A DNA stretch of 64,000 nucleotides from a bacterium (GCA_028275345.1 JAPWUV010000001.1:248001-312000); one strand, 5' to 3'. Counted from the stretch's first letter, positions 52,771 through 62,525 are shown. The notes: generated by a model not told the origin, from the sequence alone. Program-made: numbers and translations.

Positions 52771-55116
52771 ATGGGTGCTGCAAACGGCGAAGGGGAACAT
52801 ACTCCTGTGCGACGACGGCTGGCGATCTTTCCGGGACCTCGAAGCGCGCTCATCCGTGCCTTGCTCTACGCACTGATCTCGCAGCTCTGTCTCCTCATCC
52901 TCGGTGTCGCAGAGGGTTTTCCAGCTTCGCAGCGGCTCATCCAACTCCTCAGCTGGGAAAACACGGGGGATGGGATCCAGGCCCGCTGCCTCACTTCGGT
53001 GGGCGACACGCTGTTCCTGCGCGCCGACGTATACGGGGTGGGGATCCTTCGCCTGCAGCTTGGAAAGCTGTTGCCGATGCCCGAAAGCGCGATTCTGGCG
53101 GATCGACTGGCGCAGCGGCCTGCCTATCGGATCTTCGAACGCCGCGAGGAGGTGGACCTGATCACGGCGGAGATCCGACTCCGGCTCGAAATCGCCCCTC
53201 TGCGCTTGGCATTCCACGGGAGCGAGGGTGAGCTACTTCTCGAGGAGCCCGAAGGGAAAGGCATGTGGAGCGGTCCCCGGGAGACAGGGGCGACCTTCGC
53301 GATTCAGAAGGGGGAACATTTCTTCGGATTGGGGAAGCCGCAACTTCCGCTCGACCTGCGTGGCCAGATCGTGGAGATGAGGGTGCAACCTGGCGGGGGC
53401 AGCCGGTTCCAAAGTGCTTTTCTCTTCAGCACGCGAGGCTACGGGATCTTCCTGCCTTCTGCGGTCGGATGCGGTTTCGACATTGGTGGCTCATCACCCG
53501 AGATGCTGCGCCTTTGGCAGGAACAGGAGCATGCCCTTGACTACTTCTTCATAGCCGGAAGTTCGCCCGAGCAGGTCCTGACCCGCTACACGCAGCTTGT
53601 GGGGCGTCCGCCATTGCAGCCTCCGTGGGTTTTCGGTGTGTGGCTATTCCCCTCCCCGGGGCAGGATCCCGCCGCCGTCGCCGAAGGTTTCCGCCTCCGC
53701 GGCTTGCCGCTCGACGTCGTGGTTCCGAATCTCTCGGCGGGGCGAGGTTCCCGGGGCGCCGAGCGAGCCGACGTGCGGACCAGGCTCCAGTCGCTTTCCC
53801 TCCACGCCGGATGGGCCTACGCGCTGGAAGCGCCTCTTGTGAACGGGTCCCGGGCCACGGCAGACACCTCCTATCCCGAGCTCGCCGCAGAGTGGTGGAG
53901 GGCGTGTCCTGCGTCGTCCGATTCGGCACGGGAACCGATCGTCCTTCTGTCCCGGCCGGAGATCTATGGCCCGCGCTGGTTTTTCCCCTTTTTCTGGGTC
54001 GAGGCCGTGTCGAATGGGATCACGAGCGCCGGAGGGTGTCCGGCGCTCGTGACGGATGCAGGGCTCGCCGGCGTACAGAGGTATGCGCTCGCCCTGCAGA
54101 AGGCAAGTTCCCGGGGTTGGGCTGGGCTGAGCGAACTGGTGAAGTCCGGACTCACCGCCGGGCTGTCCGGCTTCGGGATCTGGGGCCCCGGAGGGGTGGA
54201 GGTTCCGGGCGAGCCGAGCGCCGAGCTATACATCCGCTCGCTGCAACTGAACCTGCTCGCTCCGATGGCCTTTCTCGAGGGAGGGGTTTTGGGCCGACCG
54301 CCGTGGGACTACGGGGAGGAGGCTCTTCGCAGCTACCGCCGTCTGGCCGGTTTGCGGATGCAGCTCTTGCCGTACTTGTTCCACTTATCCGTGGAAAGCC
54401 ATCGGACGGGCTTGCCGGTGATGCGCCCCCTGGCTCTCTACCATCCGCAGGACGCGCGGTCCGTGAGCGCGGATCACGAGTACCTGTTGGGCCGGGATCT
54501 TCTGATTGCCCCCGTTGTGGATTCGTCCGGCTTCGGAGACGGGACGGTGGTGATGCCCATCTACCTTCCGGAGGGCCAGTGGTACGACTTCTGGTCACAC
54601 CTTCTCTTCCGCGGCCCAAGGGAACTGAGCTACAAGGCTGACCTGGGCCGTTGCCCCATCTTCGTCCGAGCCGGTGCAGTCCTGCCGCAGGGGATGAGGG
54701 TTTCGTCCGTCCGCGAAATGGGCTGGGACCCGCTGTGGTTCTGCCTGTACCCGGGAGAGGGGGAGGAAGGATGGGACGTTTGGTATCCCGCCAGTTCGGA
54801 TGCTTGCGCTGGCCTCCTCCGGAAACACCTTTGGGTCTCGTGGGGAGATACCGTGCGGATCCGACTCGAGCCCCTGAAGACGGAGGAAGGACGCACGGTG
54901 GCCCCCCGCGGCACGCTCCTTTGCGTGCAGGAATTCGAGGCGGCGGAAGTCCAGGTGGGGGCGTCTGCTTGTCCCGAGCTTGAGGACCCGTCTCTGGCGG
55001 ATGGCAAGCGATTCGGGTGGGCGCTTCGCCGAGCTCACGGGGACGAGACGCTGATCAGCATCCCCGCGTCCGTGGGGCGGAAGGTCGTGGAAATCCTGCT
55101 GGTGCGAAAACGGTAG
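52771..55116 (+). CDS. GH31-like protein with degenerate active site, probably non-catalytic
   Basis: 781 aa. The N-terminal region has a hydrophobic export segment (about 27-46). The GH31 beta domain is recognisable (GEHFFGLGKPQLPLDLRGQ, FLFSTRGYGIFLP), as are the barrel and the C-terminal beta domains (LRMQLLPYLFHLSVESHRTGLPVMRPL, LLGRDLLIAPVV). In the barrel, the segment that should carry the acid/base Asp (W-x-GD) reads LALQKASSRGW, and the usual DIGGF motif is WGPGGVEV. No clear nucleophile motif was seen. It is thus likely a pseudoenzyme, perhaps glycan-binding. ATG at 52771 after GGAGGGCTAC. Confidence 0.78.
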   Translation: MGAANGEGEHTPVRRRLAIFPGPRSALIRALLYALISQLCLLILGVAEGFPASQRLIQLLSWENTGDGIQARCLTSVGDTLFLRADVYGVGILRLQLGKLLPMPESAILADRLAQRPAYRIFERREEVDLITAEIRLRLEIAPLRLAFHGSEGELLLEEPEGKGMWSGPRETGATFAIQKGEHFFGLGKPQLPLDLRGQIVEMRVQPGGGSRFQSAFLFSTRGYGIFLPSAVGCGFDIGGSSPEMLRLWQEQEHALDYFFIAGSSPEQVLTRYTQLVGRPPLQPPWVFGVWLFPSPGQDPAAVAEGFRLRGLPLDVVVPNLSAGRGSRGAERADVRTRLQSLSLHAGWAYALEAPLVNGSRATADTSYPELAAEWWRACPASSDSAREPIVLLSRPEIYGPRWFFPFFWVEAVSNGITSAGGCPALVTDAGLAGVQRYALALQKASSRGWAGLSELVKSGLTAGLSGFGIWGPGGVEVPGEPSAELYIRSLQLNLLAPMAFLEGGVLGRPPWDYGEEALRSYRRLAGLRMQLLPYLFHLSVESHRTGLPVMRPLALYHPQDARSVSADHEYLLGRDLLIAPVVDSSGFGDGTVVMPIYLPEGQWYDFWSHLLFRGPRELSYKADLGRCPIFVRAGAVLPQGMRVSSVREMGWDPLWFCLYPGEGEEGWDVWYPASSDACAGLLRKHLWVSWGDTVRIRLEPLKTEEGRTVAPRGTLLCVQEFEAAEVQVGASACPELEDPSLADGKRFGWALRRAHGDETLISIPASVGRKVVEILLVRKR

Positions 55117-55164
55117 CTGAGCCCGCGGGCGAGACGTTTTTCGCGAAGGCCGCGCCGGAAAGTC

Positions 55165-55193
55165 TTGATCCGCGCGTGCTCAGCGCGTACATT
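55165..55193 (+). promoter_or_regulatory. predicted promoter of the pepD gene
   Basis: TTGATC (55165-55170), 17 bp, TACATT (55188-55193), about 55 bases before the ATG at 55250. Confidence 0.68.
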
Positions 55194-55249
55194 GCAGGCG
55201 GAACTGGGCTTGTGGGATTCTGCGAACAAATCATATAGGGAGGTAGGGC

Positions 55250-56701
55250 ATGGCGTTTGATCTTCGAGAGCTCGAACCGAAGCGATTGTGGGCCCATTTC
55301 GACGAACTGCGCAAGATACCCCGCTGCTCGGGGCACGAGGCCAAGGCTGGCGAGTACGTCATTTCCGTGGCGGAGCGCAACGGCTGGGAGTGGGAAAGGG
55401 ATGAGGTCGGGAATGTCGTGGTCCGGAAACCGGCAAGCCCCGGGCACGAGAGCGCTGAGACCGTGGTGCTCCAGGGGCATCTGGACATGGTGTGCGAGAA
55501 GAACTCGGACGTGCAGCACGACTTCAGCAAAGACCCGATCCAGGTGGAGCGGCGCGGGGACTGGCTGATGGCCAAAGGCACCACCCTCGGCAGCGACAAC
55601 GGGGTGGGCGTAGCCGCTGCTTTGGCCGTCCTGGAGGACAAGTCCCTCGTGCACGGTCCGATCGAGTGCCTTTTCACGGTGGATGAGGAGACGGGACTGA
55701 CCGGCGCAAGCCACCTGAGGCCAGGGTTTCTGAGGGGAAGGAAGCTCATCAATCTGGACAGCGAGGAGGAAGGGGTGCTTTTCATCGGATGCGCCGGTGG
55801 GGGAGACAGCGAAGTGACGCTTCCGATCACCCGCGACCCGGCCTTCGGTGGAGAGAGGATCCGGGTCGGGGTGACCGGCTTGCGCGGGGGGCATTCCGGG
55901 ATCGACATCGACAAAGGAAGGGCTAACGCGATCCGAGTGGTGGCGCGCCTCGTGTACGAGCTCCAGGGATCCCTCCCTCCGCGCCTGGTGAGCCTTGAGG
56001 GAGGCAACAAGCGGAATGCCATCCCCCGGGAGGCGGAGGCAGTCGTGGCGATCCCTGCGGGTGAAAACGGGCGAGCTGCGGAGACGTTGCGCCGGAGCTT
56101 CGAGGCCATCCGCTTTGAGTTCAAGGCCGTGGAGACGGAGATGGCCCTGGACGTGCGGCAGGTCGAGGATCCCGCGAATCCGATGTCGGCGGAAAGTCAC
56201 CGCCGCGTGCTGGGTCTTCTCCTCGGCTTCCCGCACGGGGTGCTGGCCATGAGCCAGGAGATGCCCGGGCTGGTGGAGACTTCGAACAATCTGGCCGTGG
56301 TGCGCACGCTGAGTGACCAGGTCAAGATCGCCCTCAGCTCGCGCAGCTCCATCATGTCGGCCCTGAACGCGACGCGGGACGTCATCCGCGCCCTGGCGGA
56401 AATGGCCGGCGCCGAGGTTGTCCAAGGCGGGGGCTATCCGGCTTGGACGCCGAACCTGAATTCGCCGTTGCTCCGCACGGTGAAGTCCGTGTACCGGGAT
56501 TTGTTCGGCAAGGAAGCTGAGGTGAAGGCCATCCACGCGGGACTGGAGACCGGGATCATCGGGGAGAAGTTCCCCGGGATGGACATGATCTCCATGGGGC
56601 CGCAGATCGAGCATCCCCATTCGCCGGACGAGCGCGTCCACATCCCCTCGGTCGAGCGCTTTTGGACGTTCCTGACCAAGGTGTTGGAGGCTTTGGCCTA
56701 G
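55250..56701 (+). CDS. pepD: aminoacyl-histidine dipeptidase PepD (M20 family)
   Basis: 483 aa, cytosolic. Metal-binding motifs GHLDMVCEKN, GTTLGSDNGVGVAAALA and VDEETGLTGA are those of PepD-type (carnosinase-like) M20 peptidases, followed by the lid-domain motif LRGGHSGIDIDKGRANA. The C-terminal half carries the last metal ligand region (HAGLETGIIGEKFPGMDMISMGPQIEHPHSPDE). It hydrolyses dipeptides, classically Xaa-His. It has its own promoter and GGAGGTAGGGC before the ATG. Confidence 0.93.
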   Translation: MAFDLRELEPKRLWAHFDELRKIPRCSGHEAKAGEYVISVAERNGWEWERDEVGNVVVRKPASPGHESAETVVLQGHLDMVCEKNSDVQHDFSKDPIQVERRGDWLMAKGTTLGSDNGVGVAAALAVLEDKSLVHGPIECLFTVDEETGLTGASHLRPGFLRGRKLINLDSEEEGVLFIGCAGGGDSEVTLPITRDPAFGGERIRVGVTGLRGGHSGIDIDKGRANAIRVVARLVYELQGSLPPRLVSLEGGNKRNAIPREAEAVVAIPAGENGRAAETLRRSFEAIRFEFKAVETEMALDVRQVEDPANPMSAESHRRVLGLLLGFPHGVLAMSQEMPGLVETSNNLAVVRTLSDQVKIALSSRSSIMSALNATRDVIRALAEMAGAEVVQGGGYPAWTPNLNSPLLRTVKSVYRDLFGKEAEVKAIHAGLETGIIGEKFPGMDMISMGPQIEHPHSPDERVHIPSVERFWTFLTKVLEALA

Positions 56702-56766
56702 GGCTACAGCCGACTGCCGATTTTTGCGTGGGAAAATACGTCGGGCTGTGGCGGAGGAGGTGCGGC

Positions 56767-59088
56767 ATGAGAACAAGAGCCCTTTGGCTTGCGCTGGCGG
56801 TAGCGCTTGTGGGAATGGGCTGCGGGGGCAGGAAAGCGGCTTACCGGATTGAGGCGAGGCAAGAGCCGTTCACCTTCTCGCTCAAGCTCGAGGGACAGAC
56901 CGTCTTTGCGGAGCAGAAAGCCGATACGGCGGCCTCGTCCATTTTCTACCTTACGAAAGAAGGCCCCCAGTTTCTGGTCCGGCCGATGGAGTTCCACGCT
57001 GGCCGTACCCGCCTGAAGGCGGTGTACCTCACTTCCGATGGTCGTCGAGCAGAGATTCGCATAGATCCGCAAAAGCACGGAGGATGCCGAGTATCCATCC
57101 GCGTGCAACCGGAAGAAGGGATCCTCGGGGTGGGGGAGACGCTCGCCTGTGGCCCGGGGGAGCATCTGCACGGGCTCACCGAGCGCGTGGTGGGGAACGA
57201 TGATCGCGTGCCCCGTGACCCCTCTGTCCCGGCCAGCCTCGACCGCCGCGGCCACCACGTGGAGATGATCACCCGCGGCACGATTTCCATCTACTCGCCC
57301 TTCTACCTGAGCAGCGCCGGCTACGGCCTGTTTGTGGAAGGGACGTGGACGGGCGAGTTCGACATGGCGGCGCAACGCCCGGATCGGATCTGGTTCCGTT
57401 TCGACGGCCCGTCCCTCACGTACCACGTGTTCCCCGCCCGAGAGCCGGAACGGATCCTCGAGATGTACACCTCTCTGGTGGGCCGCGCGTTTCTGCCTCC
57501 TCGCTGGGCGTTTGGCCCTTGGCGGTGGCGTGACGAGCACAGAAACCTGGACACCCTCTACGACGGGACCCCCTACCGTGGCCCCTTCAACTCCCAGGTC
57601 TACGAAGATGTGGCCATGATGGAGAAGCTGGACATTCCCTGCACTGTCTACTGGCTCGACCGTCCGTGGGCTAAGGGGCAATGGGGCTACGAGGGCTTCG
57701 AGTGGGATTCGGTGCGTTTCCCCAACGCTCGCAGCATGGTGAAGTGGCTGGACTCCAAAGGGATGAAGCTCCTCCTGTGGATCGGTCCGTGGGTGGTCGG
57801 CGACATGGCCCGCGAGGCGCTGCAGAAGGGATACTATCTGCCCTCCTTCCGCATGGCCTGGCTCGGTATCCTGGAGGGGATCCCACTGAGCTCCGTGGAG
57901 GCTCTGGAGCAGGCGCGTCAGCGGGCCCTTGAGGCCGTCGCGAAACTCCCGCCTCAGGTGATGGCCATGATCGCCAGCTGGCGTCAGCGGCAGCGGATCC
58001 CGGCCGAGGACCTAACAGCGGTGGAGAATGCCCGCCAGTCCCTTCTGGAGGAGCTCCGCCAGATGTCCCCGCAGCAGTTCTTCGATCTTCTTCAGCAGGT
58101 GGACCAGGGTCGGGTCCTGGTGGACTTTACCCATCCCGAAGCAGTGTCCTGGTGGCACAGTTACCTGAGCAAGGTGCTGCGGGACGGGGTAGCCGGCTTC
58201 AAATTGGACCGGTCGGAAGAGATTGTGCCGACCGAGCGCGATGTCCACGCTCACGACGGCCGGAGTGTGGCGGAGCTGCACAATGCCTATCCTGTGCTTT
58301 ACCTCCGACGGACCTACGAGGTCACGCGCAAGCATCGAGGCAGCGATTTTGTCCTCATGCCGAGGGCAGGCTACACCGGGTCGCAGCGATTCGGGGTGTT
58401 CTGGGGTGGCGATGCAGCCAATACCTTCCTCGGCCTGCGCAACATGATCATCGGGGCCCAGCGGGCGGCGATCCTCGGCTTCCCGATCTGGGGTTCCGAC
58501 ACGGGCGGCTACATGAAGCCGACATATCGCGAGGTCCTGGCCAGGTGGCTGGCTTTCAGCGCCTTCTGCCCCATCATGGAGGTCGGCCCCACCAGCGATC
58601 GGGCTCCCTGGGACATGCCTTTTGAACCTCACTACGACACGGAGCTGATCGCCATTTGGCGGACCTACGCCAAGCTGCATCAGCACCTGCAGGACTACAC
58701 GTACCGCTATGCTCAGGAAGCCCACGAGCTCGGCCACCCCATCATCCGACCGATGTTCTACGAGTTCCCGTCGGACGCCAACGCCTGGGACGTGTGGGAT
58801 CAATACTTCTACGGGAAGGATTACCTTGTGGCGCCGGTCTGGCAGGAGGGAGCGGCCGAGCGCGTGGTCTACCTCCCCCCGGGCATGTGGATCGACTACT
58901 GGAATCCGGGGAACGTCATCCAGGGCCCAACCACCCTGCGGGTGGCATGCCCGCTCTACAAGATGCCCATCTACTTGCGTAAAGGGAGTAGGGAGAAGAT
59001 TCTGGACCTCGAGCGGCTTTATCGGGAGTCCCTTGAACTGGCGTCCACGCCGCCGCAGCTCGGGGACGGGAGCGAGATCCGACCCTGA
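56767..59088 (+). CDS. glycoside hydrolase family 31 alpha-glycosidase, lipoprotein
   Basis: 773 aa. Lipoprotein signal (LAVALVGMGCGG), then the N-terminal beta domain and a barrel with intact catalytic residues: nucleophile Asp481 in GFKLDRSEE and acid/base Asp549 in WGGDAANTF, plus WGSDTGGY. It would cleave alpha-glucosides, alpha-xylosides or related sugars. An extra helical segment of about 80 residues (about 365-448, many Gln, Ala, Glu and Arg) splits the barrel between GYYLPSFRMAW and VDFTHPEAVSWW. ATG at 56767 after GGAGGAGGTGCGGC, 65 bases after pepD. Confidence 0.9.
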   Translation: MRTRALWLALAVALVGMGCGGRKAAYRIEARQEPFTFSLKLEGQTVFAEQKADTAASSIFYLTKEGPQFLVRPMEFHAGRTRLKAVYLTSDGRRAEIRIDPQKHGGCRVSIRVQPEEGILGVGETLACGPGEHLHGLTERVVGNDDRVPRDPSVPASLDRRGHHVEMITRGTISIYSPFYLSSAGYGLFVEGTWTGEFDMAAQRPDRIWFRFDGPSLTYHVFPAREPERILEMYTSLVGRAFLPPRWAFGPWRWRDEHRNLDTLYDGTPYRGPFNSQVYEDVAMMEKLDIPCTVYWLDRPWAKGQWGYEGFEWDSVRFPNARSMVKWLDSKGMKLLLWIGPWVVGDMAREALQKGYYLPSFRMAWLGILEGIPLSSVEALEQARQRALEAVAKLPPQVMAMIASWRQRQRIPAEDLTAVENARQSLLEELRQMSPQQFFDLLQQVDQGRVLVDFTHPEAVSWWHSYLSKVLRDGVAGFKLDRSEEIVPTERDVHAHDGRSVAELHNAYPVLYLRRTYEVTRKHRGSDFVLMPRAGYTGSQRFGVFWGGDAANTFLGLRNMIIGAQRAAILGFPIWGSDTGGYMKPTYREVLARWLAFSAFCPIMEVGPTSDRAPWDMPFEPHYDTELIAIWRTYAKLHQHLQDYTYRYAQEAHELGHPIIRPMFYEFPSDANAWDVWDQYFYGKDYLVAPVWQEGAAERVVYLPPGMWIDYWNPGNVIQGPTTLRVACPLYKMPIYLRKGSREKILDLERLYRESLELASTPPQLGDGSEIRP

Positions 59089-59141
59089 GTTTGCCGCCGG
59101 GACGCCAAGGCCGGCCGCGGTTCAGGAAGCTCGGAAGGAAA

Positions 59142-59948
59142 ATGGACATCCTGAACGAACTTCCCCCGGATCAATTCCGGGAAGTGGATGATCTTCTGGC
59201 TTTCGTGAGCATCTACGACGATCGCCGAAGGACGAAGGCCTTTCTGCGCCTGCTGCGCCGGCACCGGAGAGCGATTCGGGGCGGAGTCTGCGTGGAGGCT
59301 GGCTGTGGCTTCGGGATCTTCTCGGAAGCCATGGCGAACATGGGTGCGAGGAAGGTCTACGCGGTGGAACAGAATCCGATTTTGGCCCGGATCGCTCGCA
59401 AGCGACTGGCCTCCTATGCCAACGTCGAGGTGGTGGAAGAAGCGATCCAGCAGTTCCGGCCTCCCGAGCCTGTGGATGTGTTGGTTCATGACTTCTTTGG
59501 CCAGCTCCTGTACGACGAGGACCTCTGGGCCCTCGACCACCTCCGCTTTCAGCCCCAGCTGGTGCTTCCTTCCCAGGCGGAGCTGGCCTATGGAGTGGTG
59601 GATTCCCGGGACTATGTCGATGAGTCCGTCACGCCCGATGTGCTGGCCGGGCTCAAAGGGGCGCTCGTGTCCGGGCTCTTCGAGGAAAAGGGCGGCGAAC
59701 TCCGGGGGGTAGCGGTCAGCTGGAACTACCCCACCGGTCTTTCCACCGGCCCCGTGGACATCCGCGATCGCCCGGGCGATCTCCTCGTCTTCGGGCTCCG
59801 GATCCTGGATAATGGCGAAACCGTCTGCGAAGCGGCGCGCTGCCCCAACTGGTCCTACGTCTGGACGCCCCGCGCCGGCGATCGCTTCCTCTTGCGCTTC
59901 GTGCCGGACGTTTTCGGCAGCAAGTGCCTCTTCGAATGGCTGGAGTGA
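59142..59948 (+). CDS. class I SAM-dependent methyltransferase, PRMT-like
   Basis: 268 aa. Motif I is CVEAGCGFGIFSEAMANMGARKVYAVEQNP, a version of the protein-arginine-methyltransferase motif with the acidic residue after strand 2. A beta-rich C-terminal half follows (about 150-268), also PRMT-like. The double-Glu loop of true PRMTs is not clear (the segment reads VDVLVHDFFGQLLYDEDLWAL), so the substrate is open. The ATG at 59142 (GGAAGGAAA before it) gives the family N-terminus; an upstream start at 59091 would add 17 residues. Confidence 0.7.
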   Translation: MDILNELPPDQFREVDDLLAFVSIYDDRRRTKAFLRLLRRHRRAIRGGVCVEAGCGFGIFSEAMANMGARKVYAVEQNPILARIARKRLASYANVEVVEEAIQQFRPPEPVDVLVHDFFGQLLYDEDLWALDHLRFQPQLVLPSQAELAYGVVDSRDYVDESVTPDVLAGLKGALVSGLFEEKGGELRGVAVSWNYPTGLSTGPVDIRDRPGDLLVFGLRILDNGETVCEAARCPNWSYVWTPRAGDRFLLRFVPDVFGSKCLFEWLE

Positions 59949-60048
59949 GAGGGAAGGACTCTCGCTCATTGGGTGGCCAGCGCTCCAAGGCCAGTCGCTG
60001 GAGCCGAGGCCGGCAGTTGCTCTTCTTGGATGGGCACGGGAGGGGGCC

Positions 60049-62307
60049 ATGAACAGCAATCCAGGCAAGGGGAGTGCACAGGGGGCGGCATGTGTGCTCT
60101 CGGCCGCAATGCTGGCGCTGGCCGTTTCCTGCAGCTTCCGGCGCCCTACGGTGGAGGAGCAATTGTCCGGCGACAAACCGGCGTTGACCTCCTACTACGT
60201 TCGCTCCGCGCTGCGGCTGGAGGGGGAAGGCGATTATCGCGGCGCAGCCGGTTTCTACCGGAAGGCCCTCGAGCTGGCCCCCTTTGACCCGGATCTCCAC
60301 AACAACCTGGGTTCCTGCTACTACTACCTCGGCGAGCTCGATTCTGCCGTCGCTGAATTCACGGAGGCGGTCCGTCTTCTGCCTTCCTACAGCGCAGGGT
60401 ACGTCAACCTTGCCAACGCCTACCGACTCCTTGGGCGCCTCGACCTCGCTTTGGCTGCGGCGCGAGAGGCGCTCCGTTTGGAGCCCACGGATGCACGGGC
60501 TCACGTGACCATGGGCCTCCTCTACGAGCGGATGGACGAGCTCCGCTTGGCGCGGAAGGAGTACGAGATTGCCGTCCGCTTGGCCCCGTCGGATCTGGTG
60601 GCGCGCTGGAATCTGGGCAGCGCGTATCTGCGGCTCGGATATCTCAACCCGGCGATCGAGAATCTTCGCTACGTCGCCGAGGCTGAGGGGGAAAACCCGA
60701 GGGCACGCTACTTTCTGGCCGTAGCGCGGCTGGCCAAGTGCGACCCCGAAGGCGCCTTGCAGGAGCTCTCGAAAGTCCAAGGGTCTCCTTCCTGGCGCAG
60801 GGATGCAGTTTACGTCACCGGCGAGGCGCTTTGGCTCCAGGGAAAGCATGAGGAAGCCGTGCGCTCGTTCCGCGAAGCCGTGGCCCTTGCCCCCCAAGTG
60901 CCGGAATTCCGATACAACTTAGGCTTGGCCCTGCTCGAGCTCGGCCAGATCGAAGAGGCCCGTCGAGAACTGGCGGCTGCTCTGGAGCTGAGGCCCGGCT
61001 GGACCAATGCCCTGATCCGCCTGGGCGAAAGCTTCGAAGAAGCCGGGGAACGGGCTATCGCGGCTCAGTACTACCGCCAGGCCATCTCGGCGGACTCCGC
61101 GTCCTTCCTCGCCTGGCAGAGGCTTGGGCGGGTGCTCGTCGACCTCGGTCGGGTCGATAGCGGCTATGCGGCTTTGCAACGGGCGCTTAAGCAGTGGGAG
61201 TCGGGCAAAGAGTCAGGCCCGCGCCCCCCTGGGCAGCTGGCTACCTTGGACGACTGGACCTTCTGCGCAGGTCCAGAGGAAGCCCGGAAGAGCTACGTCG
61301 AAGCCCTGATGTACCTCGGCAAGGCACATGCGGCGCAAGGGCAATACAGGGCGGCGGACCACGCGCTGCGCAAGGCCCTGGCCGAGTGTCCCACCTGCCC
61401 GGAGACGTACGAGACGCTATCCCAGATCCACCGGGTATCGGGAAGGGAATCCGAGGCGCTCCGCGAAGAGGCATTGGCCCACTGGGCAAGGGGAGTTCAG
61501 GCGGCGAGCCGCGACTCCCTTCGGTCGGCCTTGTGGTACTTCCGCAGGGCCCTCCAGCGAGTGCCCGGTCTCGGTGAAGCGCACGTGGACCTGGGTCGAG
61601 TCTACCTCCTGCGGGGCCAACTGGATTCGGCCTTCACCTTCCTCCGGCAGGGCCTGCTGATTGACGAGCGCCAGGCGCGCGCATTCCGGTTCTTGGGAGA
61701 CTATTACGCGCAGGCTGGAAAGTTGGACCAGGCTATCGCCTTCTACCTGCGGGCCATCTCCGAAGAGCAGGAACCCGTGGAGGCCCTGCGCGGCTTGGCG
61801 GACGTGTACATGCAACTTGGCTCGGCCGAAGAGGCGAAGCGCATGCGGGCGCAGGCTTACTTCCTCTCCGCCAAAGCCCTGTTGCGGGAACACCAGACGG
61901 ATCGAGCGCTGGACAAGCTCGAGGAGGCTATCGCGCTCAACCCACGCCATCCGGGCGCGCTGTTCCTCGCCGGGCACCTCCTGTATCAACGGGAAATGCT
62001 GGAGCCTGCATTGGCGTACCTGTCGCGGGCTGTGGAGCTCGATTCCTCCCAGGCGGAGGCCCGATGTTCTCTCGGAGCGGCGCTTTTGGATCAGGGGCAG
62101 ATTCAGCAGGCGACGCGCCATCTCGAAGCGGCAATCCGCCTGGATCCTTCCCTCGCCAGGGCATACTTCCAGTTATCCAGGGCATATCTGGAAGCGGGTC
62201 AGCCGGAGAGGGCCAGGGAATACCTCCGGCACGCCGAGTCCCTCGGATACAAGGTGCCGGTGGAATTCATCGAGCGTCTCGCAGGGGCGGTCCGAGAGTC
62301 GCGCTGA
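60049..62307 (+). CDS. tetratricopeptide-repeat lipoprotein
   Basis: 752 aa. The signal ends in a lipobox (LALAVSC, Cys28). After a short linker the whole protein consists of TPR units, at least a dozen, with typical W-LG-Y-A-P spacing (for example GDYRGAAGFYRKALELAPFD; LHNNLGSCYYYLGELDSAVAEF). Such proteins are protein-binding scaffolds on the outer or inner membrane. The ATG at 60049 has GGGAGGGGG upstream. It is 100 bases after the methyltransferase; no promoter match was found between them. Confidence 0.85.
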   Translation: MNSNPGKGSAQGAACVLSAAMLALAVSCSFRRPTVEEQLSGDKPALTSYYVRSALRLEGEGDYRGAAGFYRKALELAPFDPDLHNNLGSCYYYLGELDSAVAEFTEAVRLLPSYSAGYVNLANAYRLLGRLDLALAAAREALRLEPTDARAHVTMGLLYERMDELRLARKEYEIAVRLAPSDLVARWNLGSAYLRLGYLNPAIENLRYVAEAEGENPRARYFLAVARLAKCDPEGALQELSKVQGSPSWRRDAVYVTGEALWLQGKHEEAVRSFREAVALAPQVPEFRYNLGLALLELGQIEEARRELAAALELRPGWTNALIRLGESFEEAGERAIAAQYYRQAISADSASFLAWQRLGRVLVDLGRVDSGYAALQRALKQWESGKESGPRPPGQLATLDDWTFCAGPEEARKSYVEALMYLGKAHAAQGQYRAADHALRKALAECPTCPETYETLSQIHRVSGRESEALREEALAHWARGVQAASRDSLRSALWYFRRALQRVPGLGEAHVDLGRVYLLRGQLDSAFTFLRQGLLIDERQARAFRFLGDYYAQAGKLDQAIAFYLRAISEEQEPVEALRGLADVYMQLGSAEEAKRMRAQAYFLSAKALLREHQTDRALDKLEEAIALNPRHPGALFLAGHLLYQREMLEPALAYLSRAVELDSSQAEARCSLGAALLDQGQIQQATRHLEAAIRLDPSLARAYFQLSRAYLEAGQPERAREYLRHAESLGYKVPVEFIERLAGAVRESR

Positions 62308-62423
62308 GGGCCGCGGCCGGCGCGTTTGGTGGCGACCCGGAGGAGGCCTCTGTCTCAGATCCGGCGCGGGGGAGTTGGACGCCTCCGCCGCCACGGCCGC
62401 GGAGGCGGGTGTTTACAAATGCG

Positions 62424-62452
62424 TTGACTTTTAGGAGGGGTCAGGTTATATT
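62424..62452 (+). promoter_or_regulatory. predicted promoter of the efp-accB-accC operon
   Basis: TTGACT (62424-62429), 17 bp, TATATT (62447-62452), then CGG. It is the closest to the general sigma70 consensus among the promoters here. The leader to efp is about 65-70 bases. Confidence 0.75.
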
Positions 62453-62525
62453 CGGGCGCTTTCGAAGACAGGTGAGGGGCGTCACAATAGACTGCGTGAA
62501 CTGGTCTTTCGGAGGGCATACCTGT

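Noticed and set aside
56714-56742. CTGCCG-17-TACGTC before the GH31 lipoprotein gene
   Set aside because: Spacing fits the promoter form, but both boxes are poor and the gene may be read from the pepD promoter.
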